Part shown: one piece after another, positions 1 through 8,971 of the stretch
How positions within the stretch are numbered: position 1 is the first letter of the stretch
Layout of the letters: every line of letters begins with the position of its first letter
Assembly (NCBI RefSeq): GCF_000765745.2
Contig: NZ_JRPC02000014.1
Span: forward strand, 1-64,000
Reading direction: 5' to 3'
Origin: Helicobacter apodemus
Lineage (GTDB): Bacteria > Campylobacterota > Campylobacteria > Campylobacterales > Helicobacteraceae
Length of the DNA stretch: 64,000 nucleotides
The notes under the pieces: model-generated
What the model saw: the letters and a program-made list of their open reading frames with translations, nothing else
The model's database searches: none
Told to the model about the DNA's origin: nothing
Translations under genes and position numbers: made by a program

Positions 1-30
1 AGCAAGTTTATAAGCTTAATGTTTGCTGAT

Positions 31-89
31 TTTTTCCATTTTAAATCAAACCGCTTCGTTTTTAAATGGAAAAACTTTGATTTAAAATG
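31..89. repeat. Overlapping inverted repeats next to the putA remnant
   Basis: Two mutually exclusive pairings share the same left segment. Bases 37-50 (CATTTTAAATCAAA) are the exact reverse complement of 76-89, and bases 31-41 (TTTTTCCATTT) are the exact reverse complement of 64-74. The right-hand segment is a circularly permuted copy of the reverse complement of the left one. It lies just past the point where PutA similarity stops. It could be a terminator-like structure, the edge of a larger repeat array outside the window, or a recombination scar. Function unknown. Confidence 0.6.
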
Positions 90-94
90 TCGTT

Positions 95-475
95 TTATAG
101 CTGTTGTAGTGTTATTGGGTTTGCATCTAAAACCATATTTTTCGTATCTTTTCTAAGTTGTGAGATAAAAAATGGGACGCTAATATTAGGTATAAATTTA
201 CCAACATTTAAAAAACTAAAAAGTAAGAATTTTTCAAATGCAGAAAAGAAATCCGCAATACCATATTTTCTTAATGTATATTCTATAAGTTCAAAGGTTG
301 CACTCTTTTCTTTAGAACGAAAAGAACGATCTAGTAGCTCTATAAGCATTACTTTGTTGGTGGGATTATTGAGGAGTTTTTGCATTTTAAGATGAAATTC
401 TTTTTCTTCTTTGGAGAGGTGTTGTTGTATTTTATTTTGTAGCTCTTCAGCAAAGGCTAGAGTTTGTTCTATCAT
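95..475 (-). pseudogene. putA: Truncated proline dehydrogenase/P5C dehydrogenase (putA) 5' remnant
   Basis: The 126 residues look like the N-terminus of the large bifunctional PutA of Helicobacter and Campylobacter, which oxidises proline to glutamate. Segments such as KMQKLLNNPTNKVMLIELLD, DRSFR, YGIADFF and ISVPFF are typical of that family as I recall it. Full-length PutA is more than 1,000 residues. Here similarity ends at MVLDANP, followed by six unrelated residues and a stop, and the next ~95 bases show no PutA reading in any minus-strand frame. The start is intact, with an AAGGAA ribosome binding site before the ATG. I read it as a decayed gene whose 3' part was deleted. Whether the short peptide is made is unknown. 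Confidence 0.75.
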
Positions 476-745
476 TGCTTTATTTCCTTTTGTATAAATA
501 TTTTTTAATCATACTTTAAATTAGAGTTTATTTTGTTAGTGGATGAGGATATTTATAAATATTCTAAAAAGTTATGTATAAAAAGGAAACAAATTATTTA
601 CATTTTATACATAAGTATTACAAAATTGTATAGAAAATTATCATTTTGAATTTGGATATATAGTTTATGGGGGCTTGATATTTTTTAGAAAATTTTTGTT
701 ATGATTAGCTTCTTAAATAGGAATTTATTTTTAGGAATTATAAGT

Positions 746-2932
746 TTGAAAGATCTAATTATCGTAGAATCTCCTACTAAAGCACGTACTATTAAGAATT
801 TTTTAGGTAATGATTATGAGGTAATTGCTTCTAAGGGGCATATTAGGGATTTGCCTAAGCATAGCTTTGGAATTAAAATTGAAGAGAATAGTTTTATCCC
901 TGAATATACGATTGACCAATCCCATAAAGCCGTGGTGGATAATCTCAAAAAACTAGCTAAAAGTGCTAAGGAGGTTTATATAGCAACTGATGAGGATAGA
1001 GAGGGGGAAGCTATTGGTTATCATATCGCCACAGCTATTGGTAAAAATCCCCTTAAGCTTCCTCGCATTGTTTTTCACGAAATTACTAAAAAAGCGATTA
1101 TGGATTCTTTAAAAAGTCCTCGCTATATTGATATGGATAAAGTCAATGCCCAACAAGCAAGGCGGCTTTTAGATAGAATTGTAGGCTATCGTTTAAGCCC
1201 TTTAATTGCTTCTAAGATTCAAAGAGGTTTAAGTGCTGGTAGGGTGCAAAGTAGTGCTTTAAAGATTGTGGTAGATAGAGAAAAAGAAATCTTAAGTTTT
1301 AAGCCTATTACTTATTATGTGCTTGAAGTCTTATTTGATAAAGATTTAGAGGCTGAATTAATAGAGTTTAATGGAGAGAAAATCCAAAAACTTAGTTTGC
1401 AAGAGGAGAAAAAGGCGTTAGCCATTAAGGAATCTTTGAAAAAATCTCAATTTCTTATTAAAGAGATAGAAAATAAAAAGAGAAAAATAACTCCTCCGCC
1501 ACCTTTTATGACTTCTACCTTACAGCAAAGTGCTAGTTCTTTTTTAGGATTTTCACCCTCTCGCACTATGCAAAATGCACAAAAGCTCTATGAGGGAGTA
1601 ATGACCCATAAAGGCTCTATGGGAGTAATTACTTATATGCGAACCGATAGTTTAAATGTCGCAAAAGAAGCTCAAGAGGAAGCTAGAGCAATGATAGCAA
1701 AGCTCTATGGCAAAGCATATATCCCACTTAAGCCTAAAGTTTATGCTACAAAATCTAAAAACGCACAAGAGGCTCACGAGGCTATACGACCAACTTTAAT
1801 GGACTTTACTCCCCAAATTGCTGCACAATATTTAAAGGGTGATGAATTAAAGCTTTATACTTTAATCTATAACCGATTTTTAAGCTCCCAAATGAATGAT
1901 GCAGAATTTGAAATGCAAAATATTTTCATACAAGGAGGAGAATCGCTCTTAAAACTAAGTGGTAGAAAACTCCTTTTTGATGGATTTTATAAGGTCTTAG
2001 GACAGGAGGATAAGGACAAACTTTTACCAAGCTTTAAGGAGGGAGAAACCTTAAAATTACAGAAATGTGAAGTACTAACTAAGCAAACAGAGCCACCTTC
2101 AAGGTTTTCAGAGGCAAGCCTTATTAAGACTTTAGAATCTTTAGGGATAGGTCGTCCAAGCACTTATGCACCAACTATTTCTTTATTAACTTCAAGAGAA
2201 TATATTACTATTGAGAAGAAGCAAATAAAACCCCAAGAAGTTGCTTTTAAGGTTATTGAATTATTGCAAGAGTATTTTGAAGAAATTGTGGATTCTCAAT
2301 TTACGGCTAATTTAGAAGAAAAGCTTGATGAAATTGCTGAAAATAAACAAGATTGGCAAAAATTATTATGGCAGTTTTATGAACCTTTTATCCAAAAAAT
2401 TGCTGAGGGAAAAAATACTATTAAAAGCCAAAAAGTTACTATTCCTACAGGAGAAAAATGTCCCTTATGTGGTCAAGAATTAGTAAAGAGGAATGGTAGA
2501 TTTGGGGAGTTTGTAGGTTGTAGTGGTTACCCTAAATGCAAATATATAAAAAAGGAGGAAAAAGCACAAGAGGATTTTGGGAATTGTGAAAAATGTGGTA
2601 AGCCTATGGTAAAAAAATATAGCAGAAATGGAGAGTTTCTAGCTTGCAGTGGATACCCAGAGTGTAAAAATACGCAGTCTCTTCAAAATGAAAAAGTTAA
2701 TGTTATCTTAGAGGGGGTAAAATGTCCAAAAGATGGGGGAGATATTATAGAGAGAAAGGGCAAGAGGGGTAAATTTTATGGTTGTGGGAATTATCCAAAA
2801 TGTGATTTTATCTCTACTTATCCCCCTACAAATGTTATTTGCCCTAAGTGTAAGGGATTAATGGCAAGACGCACTTATAGAAAAAAAGAAATCTTAGAGT
2901 GTATCTCTTGCAAAGAGCGTCAAGAAATATAA
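746..2932 (+). CDS. topA: DNA topoisomerase I
   Basis: Type IA topoisomerase that relaxes negative supercoils. The N-terminal Toprim domain opens with LIIVESPTKARTIKNFLG and contains the acidic metal-binding stretch TDEDREGE. The active-site tyrosine lies in ITYMRTDS, at about residue 297 from the chosen start. Four Cys4 zinc ribbons close the protein (CPLCG, CEKCG, CPKDG and CPKCK types). I chose a TTG start at 746 because AGGA sits nine bases upstream and the N-terminus then matches the family. The in-frame ATG at 701 has no ribosome binding site and would add 15 non-conserved residues. The resulting 728 residues is a normal length for the genus. It stands alone, about 270 bp after the putA remnant. 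Confidence 0.95.
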   Translation: MKDLIIVESPTKARTIKNFLGNDYEVIASKGHIRDLPKHSFGIKIEENSFIPEYTIDQSHKAVVDNLKKLAKSAKEVYIATDEDREGEAIGYHIATAIGKNPLKLPRIVFHEITKKAIMDSLKSPRYIDMDKVNAQQARRLLDRIVGYRLSPLIASKIQRGLSAGRVQSSALKIVVDREKEILSFKPITYYVLEVLFDKDLEAELIEFNGEKIQKLSLQEEKKALAIKESLKKSQFLIKEIENKKRKITPPPPFMTSTLQQSASSFLGFSPSRTMQNAQKLYEGVMTHKGSMGVITYMRTDSLNVAKEAQEEARAMIAKLYGKAYIPLKPKVYATKSKNAQEAHEAIRPTLMDFTPQIAAQYLKGDELKLYTLIYNRFLSSQMNDAEFEMQNIFIQGGESLLKLSGRKLLFDGFYKVLGQEDKDKLLPSFKEGETLKLQKCEVLTKQTEPPSRFSEASLIKTLESLGIGRPSTYAPTISLLTSREYITIEKKQIKPQEVAFKVIELLQEYFEEIVDSQFTANLEEKLDEIAENKQDWQKLLWQFYEPFIQKIAEGKNTIKSQKVTIPTGEKCPLCGQELVKRNGRFGEFVGCSGYPKCKYIKKEEKAQEDFGNCEKCGKPMVKKYSRNGEFLACSGYPECKNTQSLQNEKVNVILEGVKCPKDGGDIIERKGKRGKFYGCGNYPKCDFISTYPPTNVICPKCKGLMARRTYRKKEILECISCKERQEI

Positions 2933-2941
2933 GGAGGTTAA

Positions 2942-3293
2942 ATGGAACAAGAGATTCTAGAAATTTTAGATAAATATCCAAGCTTTTTAGTTACAAAAGA
3001 AACTTCTAAAAATCCTTTGCCTTCTATGCAATTTACTTTTTTAAAAAACAATAAACTTTATTTTTGCACCGCTAAAGCTATCTATAAATATAGGCAAAAT
3101 TTCAATAGTGTAGAATTTGGTATCTATAATAATCAATGGATTAGGATTAAGCGTATTACACATTTTAATGAGGATTTAAGCATTAAAGAAACAATGTTTG
3201 AAAAATATTTGTTGTGAAGTTGCAGTCTTTTATTTAGAGAAGGTGAGTAAAAATACAAGATTTAGTGGTAGAGATGAGATTATAAGGGGATAA
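2942..3293 (+). pseudogene. Pyridoxamine-5'-phosphate-oxidase-fold protein, frameshifted
   Basis: The first 91 residues resemble small flavin-nucleotide-binding proteins of the PNPOx-like split-barrel fold, with KLYFCTAKAIYKYRQ and WIRIKRI matching family strands. The frame stops at 3215-3217 just after MFEKY. Family members normally continue with a short helix and a VFYLE strand. That strand appears one frame over at 3219-3293 (VAVFYLEKVSKNTRFSGRDE, stop at 3291), so a small non-triplet deletion probably broke the gene. It has a good ribosome binding site (AAGGAGG) and sits 9 bp after topA. A functional short form is possible but less likely. The substrate is unknown. Confidence 0.6.
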
Positions 3294-3295
3294 AG

Positions 3296-4135
3296 ATGAG
3301 TGATATTTTTTTATGCACAATTTGTAATGTATCAAGTGGTTCTTGTGCTGAGGATTGTGCTTATTGCACACAAAGTGCTAAATATAATGCAGAAATTGAA
3401 CGTTATAGGTTTAAGTCTATTGATAAAATAGTCTTAGAGGCAAAAAATGCAGCAGATAATGGTGCTTTAGGCTTTTGCCTTGTAACAAGTGGGAGAGATT
3501 TAGATGATAAACGATTAGAATATATTACACAAGCTACAAGAGAGATTCTAAAGCAGGGGTTGCATTTGCACTTAATTGGCTGTAGTGGCATTGCTTCTAA
3601 AGAGTCTTTAAAGGCTTTAAAGGAAGCAGGTATTGCGAGTTATAACCATAATTTAGAAGCCAGTAAAAATTTTTTCCCTAAGATTTGTAGCACACATTCT
3701 TTTAATGAACGTTATCAAACCTGTGAAAATACCTTAGAAGTGGGTCTTGGATTATGCAGTGGAGGAATTTTTGGAATGGGGGAATCTTGGCAAGATAGAA
3801 TGGATTTACTCTATGCCCTAAAAACGCTTAATCCTCATAGTGTTCCTATTAATTTCTTTATACCTAATCCCGCATTACCCCTAGAGCAAAAAGTTTTAAA
3901 TAAAAATGAAGCCTTAGAATGTGTGAAATTAGCTAGAGAATATTTACCTAGTGCAAGATTGATGATTGCAGGAGGCAGAGAGAGCGTGTTTGGAGAAGAG
4001 CAAAAAGAGCTTTTTGAATGTGGGATTAATGCAGTAGTGTTGGGGGATTATTTGACAACTAAGGGGAATACCCCTAAAGATGAGGTAAAACGTATTAAAG
4101 AATATGGTTATAATATCGCTACAAGTTGTGAGTAA
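3296..4135 (+). CDS. bioB: Biotin synthase
   Basis: Radical-SAM enzyme that inserts sulfur into dethiobiotin, the last step of biotin synthesis. The [4Fe-4S] cluster motif CAEDCAYC is at residues 17-24. Further cysteines expected for the second cluster are seen in GFCLVTSG, HLIGCSG and GLCSGGIFGMGE. SYNHNLE is also typical. At 279 residues it is the short Helicobacter form, starting directly at the catalytic barrel. The ATG follows AAGGGGATAAAG. It lies immediately after the broken flavin-fold gene; no other bio genes are in the window. Confidence 0.95.
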   Translation: MSDIFLCTICNVSSGSCAEDCAYCTQSAKYNAEIERYRFKSIDKIVLEAKNAADNGALGFCLVTSGRDLDDKRLEYITQATREILKQGLHLHLIGCSGIASKESLKALKEAGIASYNHNLEASKNFFPKICSTHSFNERYQTCENTLEVGLGLCSGGIFGMGESWQDRMDLLYALKTLNPHSVPINFFIPNPALPLEQKVLNKNEALECVKLAREYLPSARLMIAGGRESVFGEEQKELFECGINAVVLGDYLTTKGNTPKDEVKRIKEYGYNIATSCE

Positions 4136-4180
4136 AATTGATCTTTGATTTTTAGAGTTTTAAGAGTGCAAAGTTTAAGA

Positions 4181-5020
4181 ATGATAGCAAGGAGAATATC
4201 AAAGCGATTATATCTACCTGTTGCTTACTTATATGTATTTTTAAAAGGGGACTTGCTTTATTTTGCGGCAAGTCTTAGTTTTTATACGATTTTTGCTATT
4301 TTACCTATGTTATTAATTGTTTTTTCGGTAATGACAATTTTACCGGATTTTAAAGAATATTTAGAGGGCTTTAAAGGCTTTATTGTCGAGAACTTTATCC
4401 CAACTTATTCAGATGTCTTTTTAAGTTATTTAGATAATTTTTTGCATAGTTCTACAAAACTTGGTGGTATCGGTTTAATTTATGCTTTTACTACCTCTAT
4501 TTTGTTTTTTAGAAATTATCAATTTATTACACAAAAGATTTTTTGCTCCCAAAGTAGAGGGTTTTGGGACTCTTTATCACTTTATTGGACTTCTATGACT
4601 CTTATCCCCTTAGGTATTTTGTTTTCTGTTTATTTTAGTGCAAAGATTTATGCTTATTTAGGAAGTTTAGGCTATAGTGATTTTTTATCTTGGGCTTTGC
4701 GAGTTATTCCTTATTTAGTTACTTGGTTTGTCTTTTTTGTGCTTTTTAAGCTTTCTGCAAATACAGCAATTAGCACAAAAAATATTCTTATTAGCTCTTT
4801 AATTACTGCTTTATTTTGGTCTATTAGTAAATGGGCTTTTGTTTATTATGTTTTTTATAACAAAGCTTATTTAACACTTTATGGATCTTTTAGTATTGTA
4901 TTACTGCTTTTTATTTGGATTTATCTTTCATGGGCAATTTTGCTTTTTGGAATGGGGCTTAGTAAGGTTATGAATGAAACTATTGAGGGCTTAGAGGAAT
5001 TTAAGAAAAAACAAGCTTAA
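4181..5020 (+). CDS. YihY/BrkB family inner-membrane protein
   Basis: Multi-pass membrane protein with the YihY/BrkB (historically 'ribonuclease BN') signature AASLSFYTIFAILPMLLIVFS near the N-terminus and a WIYLSWAILLFGM segment near the C-terminus. I count about six hydrophobic segments. The family's function is not settled; the RNase BN label is generally regarded as a misassignment. The start is uncertain: the ATG at 4181 gives 279 residues and a usual-length N-terminus, while a TTG at 4145 would add 12 residues. Neither has a strong ribosome binding site. It follows bioB by a short gap and may be cotranscribed with it. Confidence 0.8.
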   Translation: MIARRISKRLYLPVAYLYVFLKGDLLYFAASLSFYTIFAILPMLLIVFSVMTILPDFKEYLEGFKGFIVENFIPTYSDVFLSYLDNFLHSSTKLGGIGLIYAFTTSILFFRNYQFITQKIFCSQSRGFWDSLSLYWTSMTLIPLGILFSVYFSAKIYAYLGSLGYSDFLSWALRVIPYLVTWFVFFVLFKLSANTAISTKNILISSLITALFWSISKWAFVYYVFYNKAYLTLYGSFSIVLLLFIWIYLSWAILLFGMGLSKVMNETIEGLEEFKKKQA

Positions 5021-5066
5021 TATGTTAGAATTAATGATATTTTTGCTAAATTAAAAGGAGGAATTT

Positions 5067-6398
5067 TTGGAAGTTCAGTCGATTCTGCTGTCTATCTTCG
5101 CTTTTTTTCTTGTAATATTAAATGGTTTTTTCGTTCTTTCTGAATTTGCAATTGTTAAAATTCGTCGCTCCCGATTAGAAGAGCTTGTTAAAAGGGAGGT
5201 TTTGGGTGCCAAATTAGCACTTAAAATTACAGGTAAGCTTGATTCTTATCTTTCTGCTACACAGCTTGGAATTACACTTTCTTCTTTGGGGCTTGGCTGG
5301 ATTGGGGAGCCAGCTATTGCAAGGTTGTTAGAAATACCTTTTAAATATTTTGTAGGGGATAATCCTGTTTTGCTTCATACGATAAGTTTTGTGATAGCCT
5401 TTAGCTTTATTACACTTTTGCATGTTGTAATAGGAGAGCTTATTCCTAAATCTATTGCGATTGCTAAAGCGGAGAAATGTGTATTGTTGGTTGCTAGACC
5501 TTTGCATTTATTTTGGCTTTTCTTTTATCCATTGATAAAAGTTTTTGATTTTCTTGCGGTTTTTGTTCTTCATAAAATGGATATAAAACCAGCTAGTGAA
5601 GGGGAAGAAAGCGCACATTCAGAGGAAGAATTAAAAATTATTGTAGGGGAGAGTTTAAAGGGGGGGTATTTAGATTCTATTGAAAATGAGATTATTCAAA
5701 ATGCAGTGAGCTTTTCTGATACAATGGCTAAAGAGATTATGACTCCTAGAAAAGATATGATTTGTTTGTATGATGATAATACTTATGAGGAGAATATGAA
5801 GATTGTTACAACTACTAAGCATACGCGTTATCCCTATTGCAAAGATGGAAAGGACAATATTATTGGGATGGTGCATTTAAGGGATTTGTTAGAGACTATG
5901 CTCTCTTGCGACCCTCCAAAGGAATTAGAAAGTCTTGTTAGGGAGATGATTATTGTTCCAGAGAGTGCTTCTATTTCTAATATCCTTTTGCAGATGAATC
6001 GTCGTCAAAGCCATACTGCTTTGGTGGTTGATGAATATGGTGGAACTGCAGGGCTTTTGACAATGGAGGATATTTTAGAGGAAGTTATTGGCGATATTAC
6101 CGATGAACACGATAAGAAAAGTGAGGATTATCATAAGATTGATGAGGATATTTACTCCTTTGATGGAATGCTAGATTTAGAACGCGTTGCCGATGTGCTT
6201 GGGATTACTTTTGAGGAGGATACAGAGCAAGTTACTATTGGGGGATATGTTTTTAATCTTTTAGGGAGAATGCCAGTAGTCGGTGATATTATTGGTGATG
6301 AATATTGTAGCTATGAAGTTTTAGCTACACAAGGGGCAAGAATTGTTCGTATTAAAGCTATTAAAAAGCCTTTTGAATTAGAGAGTGAAGAGAAGTAA
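5067..6398 (+). CDS. CNNM/CorC (HlyC-type) transporter-associated protein
   Basis: Membrane protein of the CNNM/CorC family, often annotated hemolysin or magnesium/cobalt efflux protein. Residues ~1-190 form the DUF21/CNNM membrane domain ([50 protein letters not shown]). Residues ~205-335 form a CBS pair (IMTPRKDM and [20 protein letters not shown]), and residues ~350-430 form the CorC_HlyC domain. The start is TTG, supported by AAAAGGAGGAATTT directly upstream. The likely role is Mg2+ homeostasis from the family; the substrate is not shown by the sequence. The next gene's ATG directly abuts its stop. Confidence 0.88.
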   Translation: MEVQSILLSIFAFFLVILNGFFVLSEFAIVKIRRSRLEELVKREVLGAKLALKITGKLDSYLSATQLGITLSSLGLGWIGEPAIARLLEIPFKYFVGDNPVLLHTISFVIAFSFITLLHVVIGELIPKSIAIAKAEKCVLLVARPLHLFWLFFYPLIKVFDFLAVFVLHKMDIKPASEGEESAHSEEELKIIVGESLKGGYLDSIENEIIQNAVSFSDTMAKEIMTPRKDMICLYDDNTYEENMKIVTTTKHTRYPYCKDGKDNIIGMVHLRDLLETMLSCDPPKELESLVREMIIVPESASISNILLQMNRRQSHTALVVDEYGGTAGLLTMEDILEEVIGDITDEHDKKSEDYHKIDEDIYSFDGMLDLERVADVLGITFEEDTEQVTIGGYVFNLLGRMPVVGDIIGDEYCSYEVLATQGARIVRIKAIKKPFELESEEK

Positions 6399-6587
6399 AT
6401 GTTTGAAATCTTTTTAGTTGCTTTACAAATCTTATTTATTGCCTTAAAGCTTATAGGAAAGATTAATTGGTCTTGGTTTTTGGTTTTAATACCCTTGATT
6501 ATTTATTTGGTTTTTTATTTATTTTTATTTACATTAATGGGAGGATTTTTAATTGGTCTTGGGATTTCATTATCATCAATTATGTAA
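6399..6587 (+). CDS. Small two-segment membrane protein, unknown
   Basis: A 62-residue protein that is almost wholly hydrophobic, with two or three putative membrane segments (FLVALQILFIALKL, WFLVLIPLIIYLVFYLFLF and GGFLIGLGISLS). Its ATG begins at the base right after the stop of the CorC/HlyC gene, and purE starts 9 bp downstream, so it is probably translated by coupling within this operon. I do not recognise a family. Position suggests an accessory to the CNNM transporter or a simple conserved small membrane protein; both are inference. Confidence 0.6.
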   Translation: MFEIFLVALQILFIALKLIGKINWSWFLVLIPLIIYLVFYLFLFTLMGGFLIGLGISLSSIM

Positions 6588-6596
6588 GGAGAATCT

Positions 6597-7091
6597 ATGG
6601 ATTTTGTAGCCATTGTAATGGGAAGCAAGAGTGATTATAAAGTTATGGATGAATGTGTGGAGATTTTAAAGAAATTTGATGTTTCTTATGAGGTTGTAAT
6701 TGCCTCTGCTCATAGAAGCCCAAATCGGACAAAAGAATATGTTAAACAAGCTGAAGAGAAAGGCGCTAAAGTGTTTATAGCAGCAGCTGGAATGGCGGCA
6801 CATTTAGCAGGGGCTGTATCGGCTATGACAACTAAGCCTGTGATTGGAGTGCCTTTAAAAGGTGGTGCTTTAGATGGATTGGATTCTTTGCTTTCAACCG
6901 TTCAAATGCCCTCTGGTGTGCCTGTTGCAACGGTGGCATTAGGGAAAGCTGGAGCGATTAATAGTGCTTATCTTGCTATGCAGATTCTGGCTTTAAGTAA
7001 TGCTGAATTAGAGGGAAAGCTTAAAGAAGATAGAGTAATGAAAGCTAAAAATGTTGAGCTTGATTCTGCAGATATTGAAGTGATATTATAG
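6597..7091 (+). CDS. purE: N5-carboxyaminoimidazole ribonucleotide mutase
   Basis: Class I PurE, which rearranges N5-CAIR to CAIR in purine synthesis. The substrate-binding motifs are clear: MGSKSD at residues 8-13, SAHRSP around 41-46 and AAAGMAAHLAG around 62-72. The 164-residue length is standard. ATG preceded by TAAGGAGAATCT. It sits in the plus-strand run after the small membrane protein and 8 bp before the next coiled-coil gene. Confidence 0.95.
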   Translation: MDFVAIVMGSKSDYKVMDECVEILKKFDVSYEVVIASAHRSPNRTKEYVKQAEEKGAKVFIAAAGMAAHLAGAVSAMTTKPVIGVPLKGGALDGLDSLLSTVQMPSGVPVATVALGKAGAINSAYLAMQILALSNAELEGKLKEDRVMKAKNVELDSADIEVIL

Positions 7092-7099
7092 GGAGATTT

Positions 7100-7579
7100 A
7101 TGGTAACTTGGATTAAAATTGATGAATTTGTAGAGGTTTCCCATTTGAGTAAAGAGAAAGTTTTAGAGATGGTTGCTAAGGGTGAATTAAAAAGTCGGCA
7201 AGAAAATGGCGAATTTTTCATTGATGCTAATGCTAAAGCATTGGTGAATACTTCTAATCAAGCTGTGATGGTTGAGCAAAATGAGAATATTGATGGAGAT
7301 TTTGTGCAAAAGACTATTGGAACGATTTTAAGTTTGCACGAGAAGGTTGTAAGTTCTAAAGAAGAAACAATCTCTAGTGTAAAGAGTGAGAATCAATTCT
7401 TAAAAGACGCACTTTTTAATACTCAAGAGGTTTATGAGGATGATAAAAAAACCATTGCGATTTTAAGGGAGCAGTTAAAAGCAGCACAAGATGAAATTGA
7501 GTTTTTAAAACGTAAATATAAAATGATGTGGGGCAAAGTTATACAAACCCAAGCACAAGATTCTAAAACAGAGGAATAA
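7100..7579 (+). CDS. Coiled-coil protein, DUF3972-like
   Basis: A 159-residue soluble protein. The first ~40 residues (WIKIDEFVEVSHLSKEKVLEMVAKGELKSR) look like a helix-turn-helix or excisionase-like 'read-out' domain. The rest is a long heptad-rich coiled coil (roughly residues 85-150). It resembles the epsilonproteobacterial DUF3972 family as I recall it, whose members often neighbour purE; function is unknown. It is only 8 bp from purE and likely cotranscribed. Nothing suggests an enzyme. Confidence 0.6.
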   Translation: MVTWIKIDEFVEVSHLSKEKVLEMVAKGELKSRQENGEFFIDANAKALVNTSNQAVMVEQNENIDGDFVQKTIGTILSLHEKVVSSKEETISSVKSENQFLKDALFNTQEVYEDDKKTIAILREQLKAAQDEIEFLKRKYKMMWGKVIQTQAQDSKTEE

Positions 7580-7661
7580 TCTATTGATTGCATAGAGCTA
7601 AAATAAGGTATTTTTACTTCTTTCATCCAATCAAATCTTATAAATTCTTTTAAGGGGATAA

Positions 7662-8963
7662 ATGTTAGGTAATGCGGTGGTTATTTCAATTTTATTAATG
7701 AGTCTTTTATGTTTATTGCGTTTAAATGTGCTTTTAGCGATTTTGCTCTCAGCCCTTAGTGCGGGATTTATTTCCGGATTAGGTTTGCAAAAAAGTATTA
7801 ATTTATTAATTGAAGGAATGGCGGGGAATTTAGAAAAGGCTTTAAGTTATATTCTCTTAGGTGCTATTGCTAGTGCAATTGCAAAGAGCAATCTTACAAT
7901 AATTTTAATTTACTATATTGCTAATTTTATTCAAAATAGACGTTTAGTGTTTTGCCTATCCATTGCCTTTTTTGCTTGTTTTTCACAAAATTTACTCCCT
8001 GTGCATATTGCCTTTATCCCTCTTTTAATTCCTCCACTTTTGCCTTTAATGAATCGTTTAAAAATTGATAGGAGAGCGGTAGCTTGTGCTTTAACTTTTG
8101 GTTTGAAAGCTCCTTATGTAAGCTTAAGTGTTGGGTTTGGTTTGATTTTTCATACCATTTTGAGGGATCAGTTAATACAAAATGGTATTGAGGTAAGCTT
8201 AAGTGATGTTAGCAGTGTAATGTGGATAGGCGGGTTTAGTATGCTTATTGGGTTATTACTAGCAATTTTTGTTTTTTATAGAAAACCAAGGGAATATCAA
8301 GAGACTTTTTTAAAGGAGAGTGTTTTAGGGGTGTTAGAAAATCCAAAAATGCAGATTCGTGATGTTGGTGTTTTATTAGGTGCGATAATAACTTTTGTCG
8401 TTCAAGTTTTTACAAATTCTTTACCTTTAGGTGGTATATCAGGCTTGTTTGTGATGATGGTGTTAGGTGCAATTAAATGGAATGAGATTGATGAGGTTAT
8501 GGAAAATGGCTTTAAAATGATGGCTTTTATTGCTTTTGTTATGCTTGTAGCAGCGGGTTATGCTAATGTCTTAAAAGCAACAGGAGATATTCAATCTTTA
8601 GTAGATTTTGCCGCTTCCCTCTCTGGCGGTAAATTAGGTGGGGCTTTGATAATGCTTGGCATTGGGCTATTAATTACTATGGGGATTGGAACTTCTTTTG
8701 GAACGATTCCTATTATTGCTGCTATTTATTGTCCCTTAGCCTTAGAGCTTGGTTTTAGTGTTAGTGGAATTATTTTGTTAGTTGGAATAGCTGGAGCATT
8801 AGGTGATGCAGGAAGTCCAGCCTCAGATAGCACTTTAGGTCCTACTTCAGGATTAAATGCAGATAAGCAGCATAATCACATTTGGGATACTTGTGTGCCG
8901 ACATTTTTAATGTATAATATCCCACTTATCATTGGTGGTGTTATTGGTGCTATGTTGTTATAG
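7662..8963 (+). CDS. Na+/H+ antiporter (NhaC/YuiF-like) family carrier
   Basis: 433 residues with about 11-12 hydrophobic segments. The C-terminal signature GDAGSPASDSTLGPTSGLNAD followed by KQHNHIWDTCVPTF is characteristic of the YuiF/Na_H_antiport_2 group. Members are annotated as Na+/H+ antiporters, and some relatives as amino-acid (histidine) carriers, so the substrate is open. It acts in the inner membrane. ATG after AAGGGGATAA. kdsD begins 8 bp downstream, making this the first gene of an operon that appears to run to 15909. Confidence 0.8.
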   Translation: MLGNAVVISILLMSLLCLLRLNVLLAILLSALSAGFISGLGLQKSINLLIEGMAGNLEKALSYILLGAIASAIAKSNLTIILIYYIANFIQNRRLVFCLSIAFFACFSQNLLPVHIAFIPLLIPPLLPLMNRLKIDRRAVACALTFGLKAPYVSLSVGFGLIFHTILRDQLIQNGIEVSLSDVSSVMWIGGFSMLIGLLLAIFVFYRKPREYQETFLKESVLGVLENPKMQIRDVGVLLGAIITFVVQVFTNSLPLGGISGLFVMMVLGAIKWNEIDEVMENGFKMMAFIAFVMLVAAGYANVLKATGDIQSLVDFAASLSGGKLGGALIMLGIGLLITMGIGTSFGTIPIIAAIYCPLALELGFSVSGIILLVGIAGALGDAGSPASDSTLGPTSGLNADKQHNHIWDTCVPTFLMYNIPLIIGGVIGAMLL

Positions 8964-8971
8964 GAGATAGA

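Noticed and set aside
87-395. Plus-strand 102-residue frame opposite the putA remnant
   Set aside because: It is the antisense shadow of a region with clear PutA similarity and has no ribosome binding site or family resemblance.
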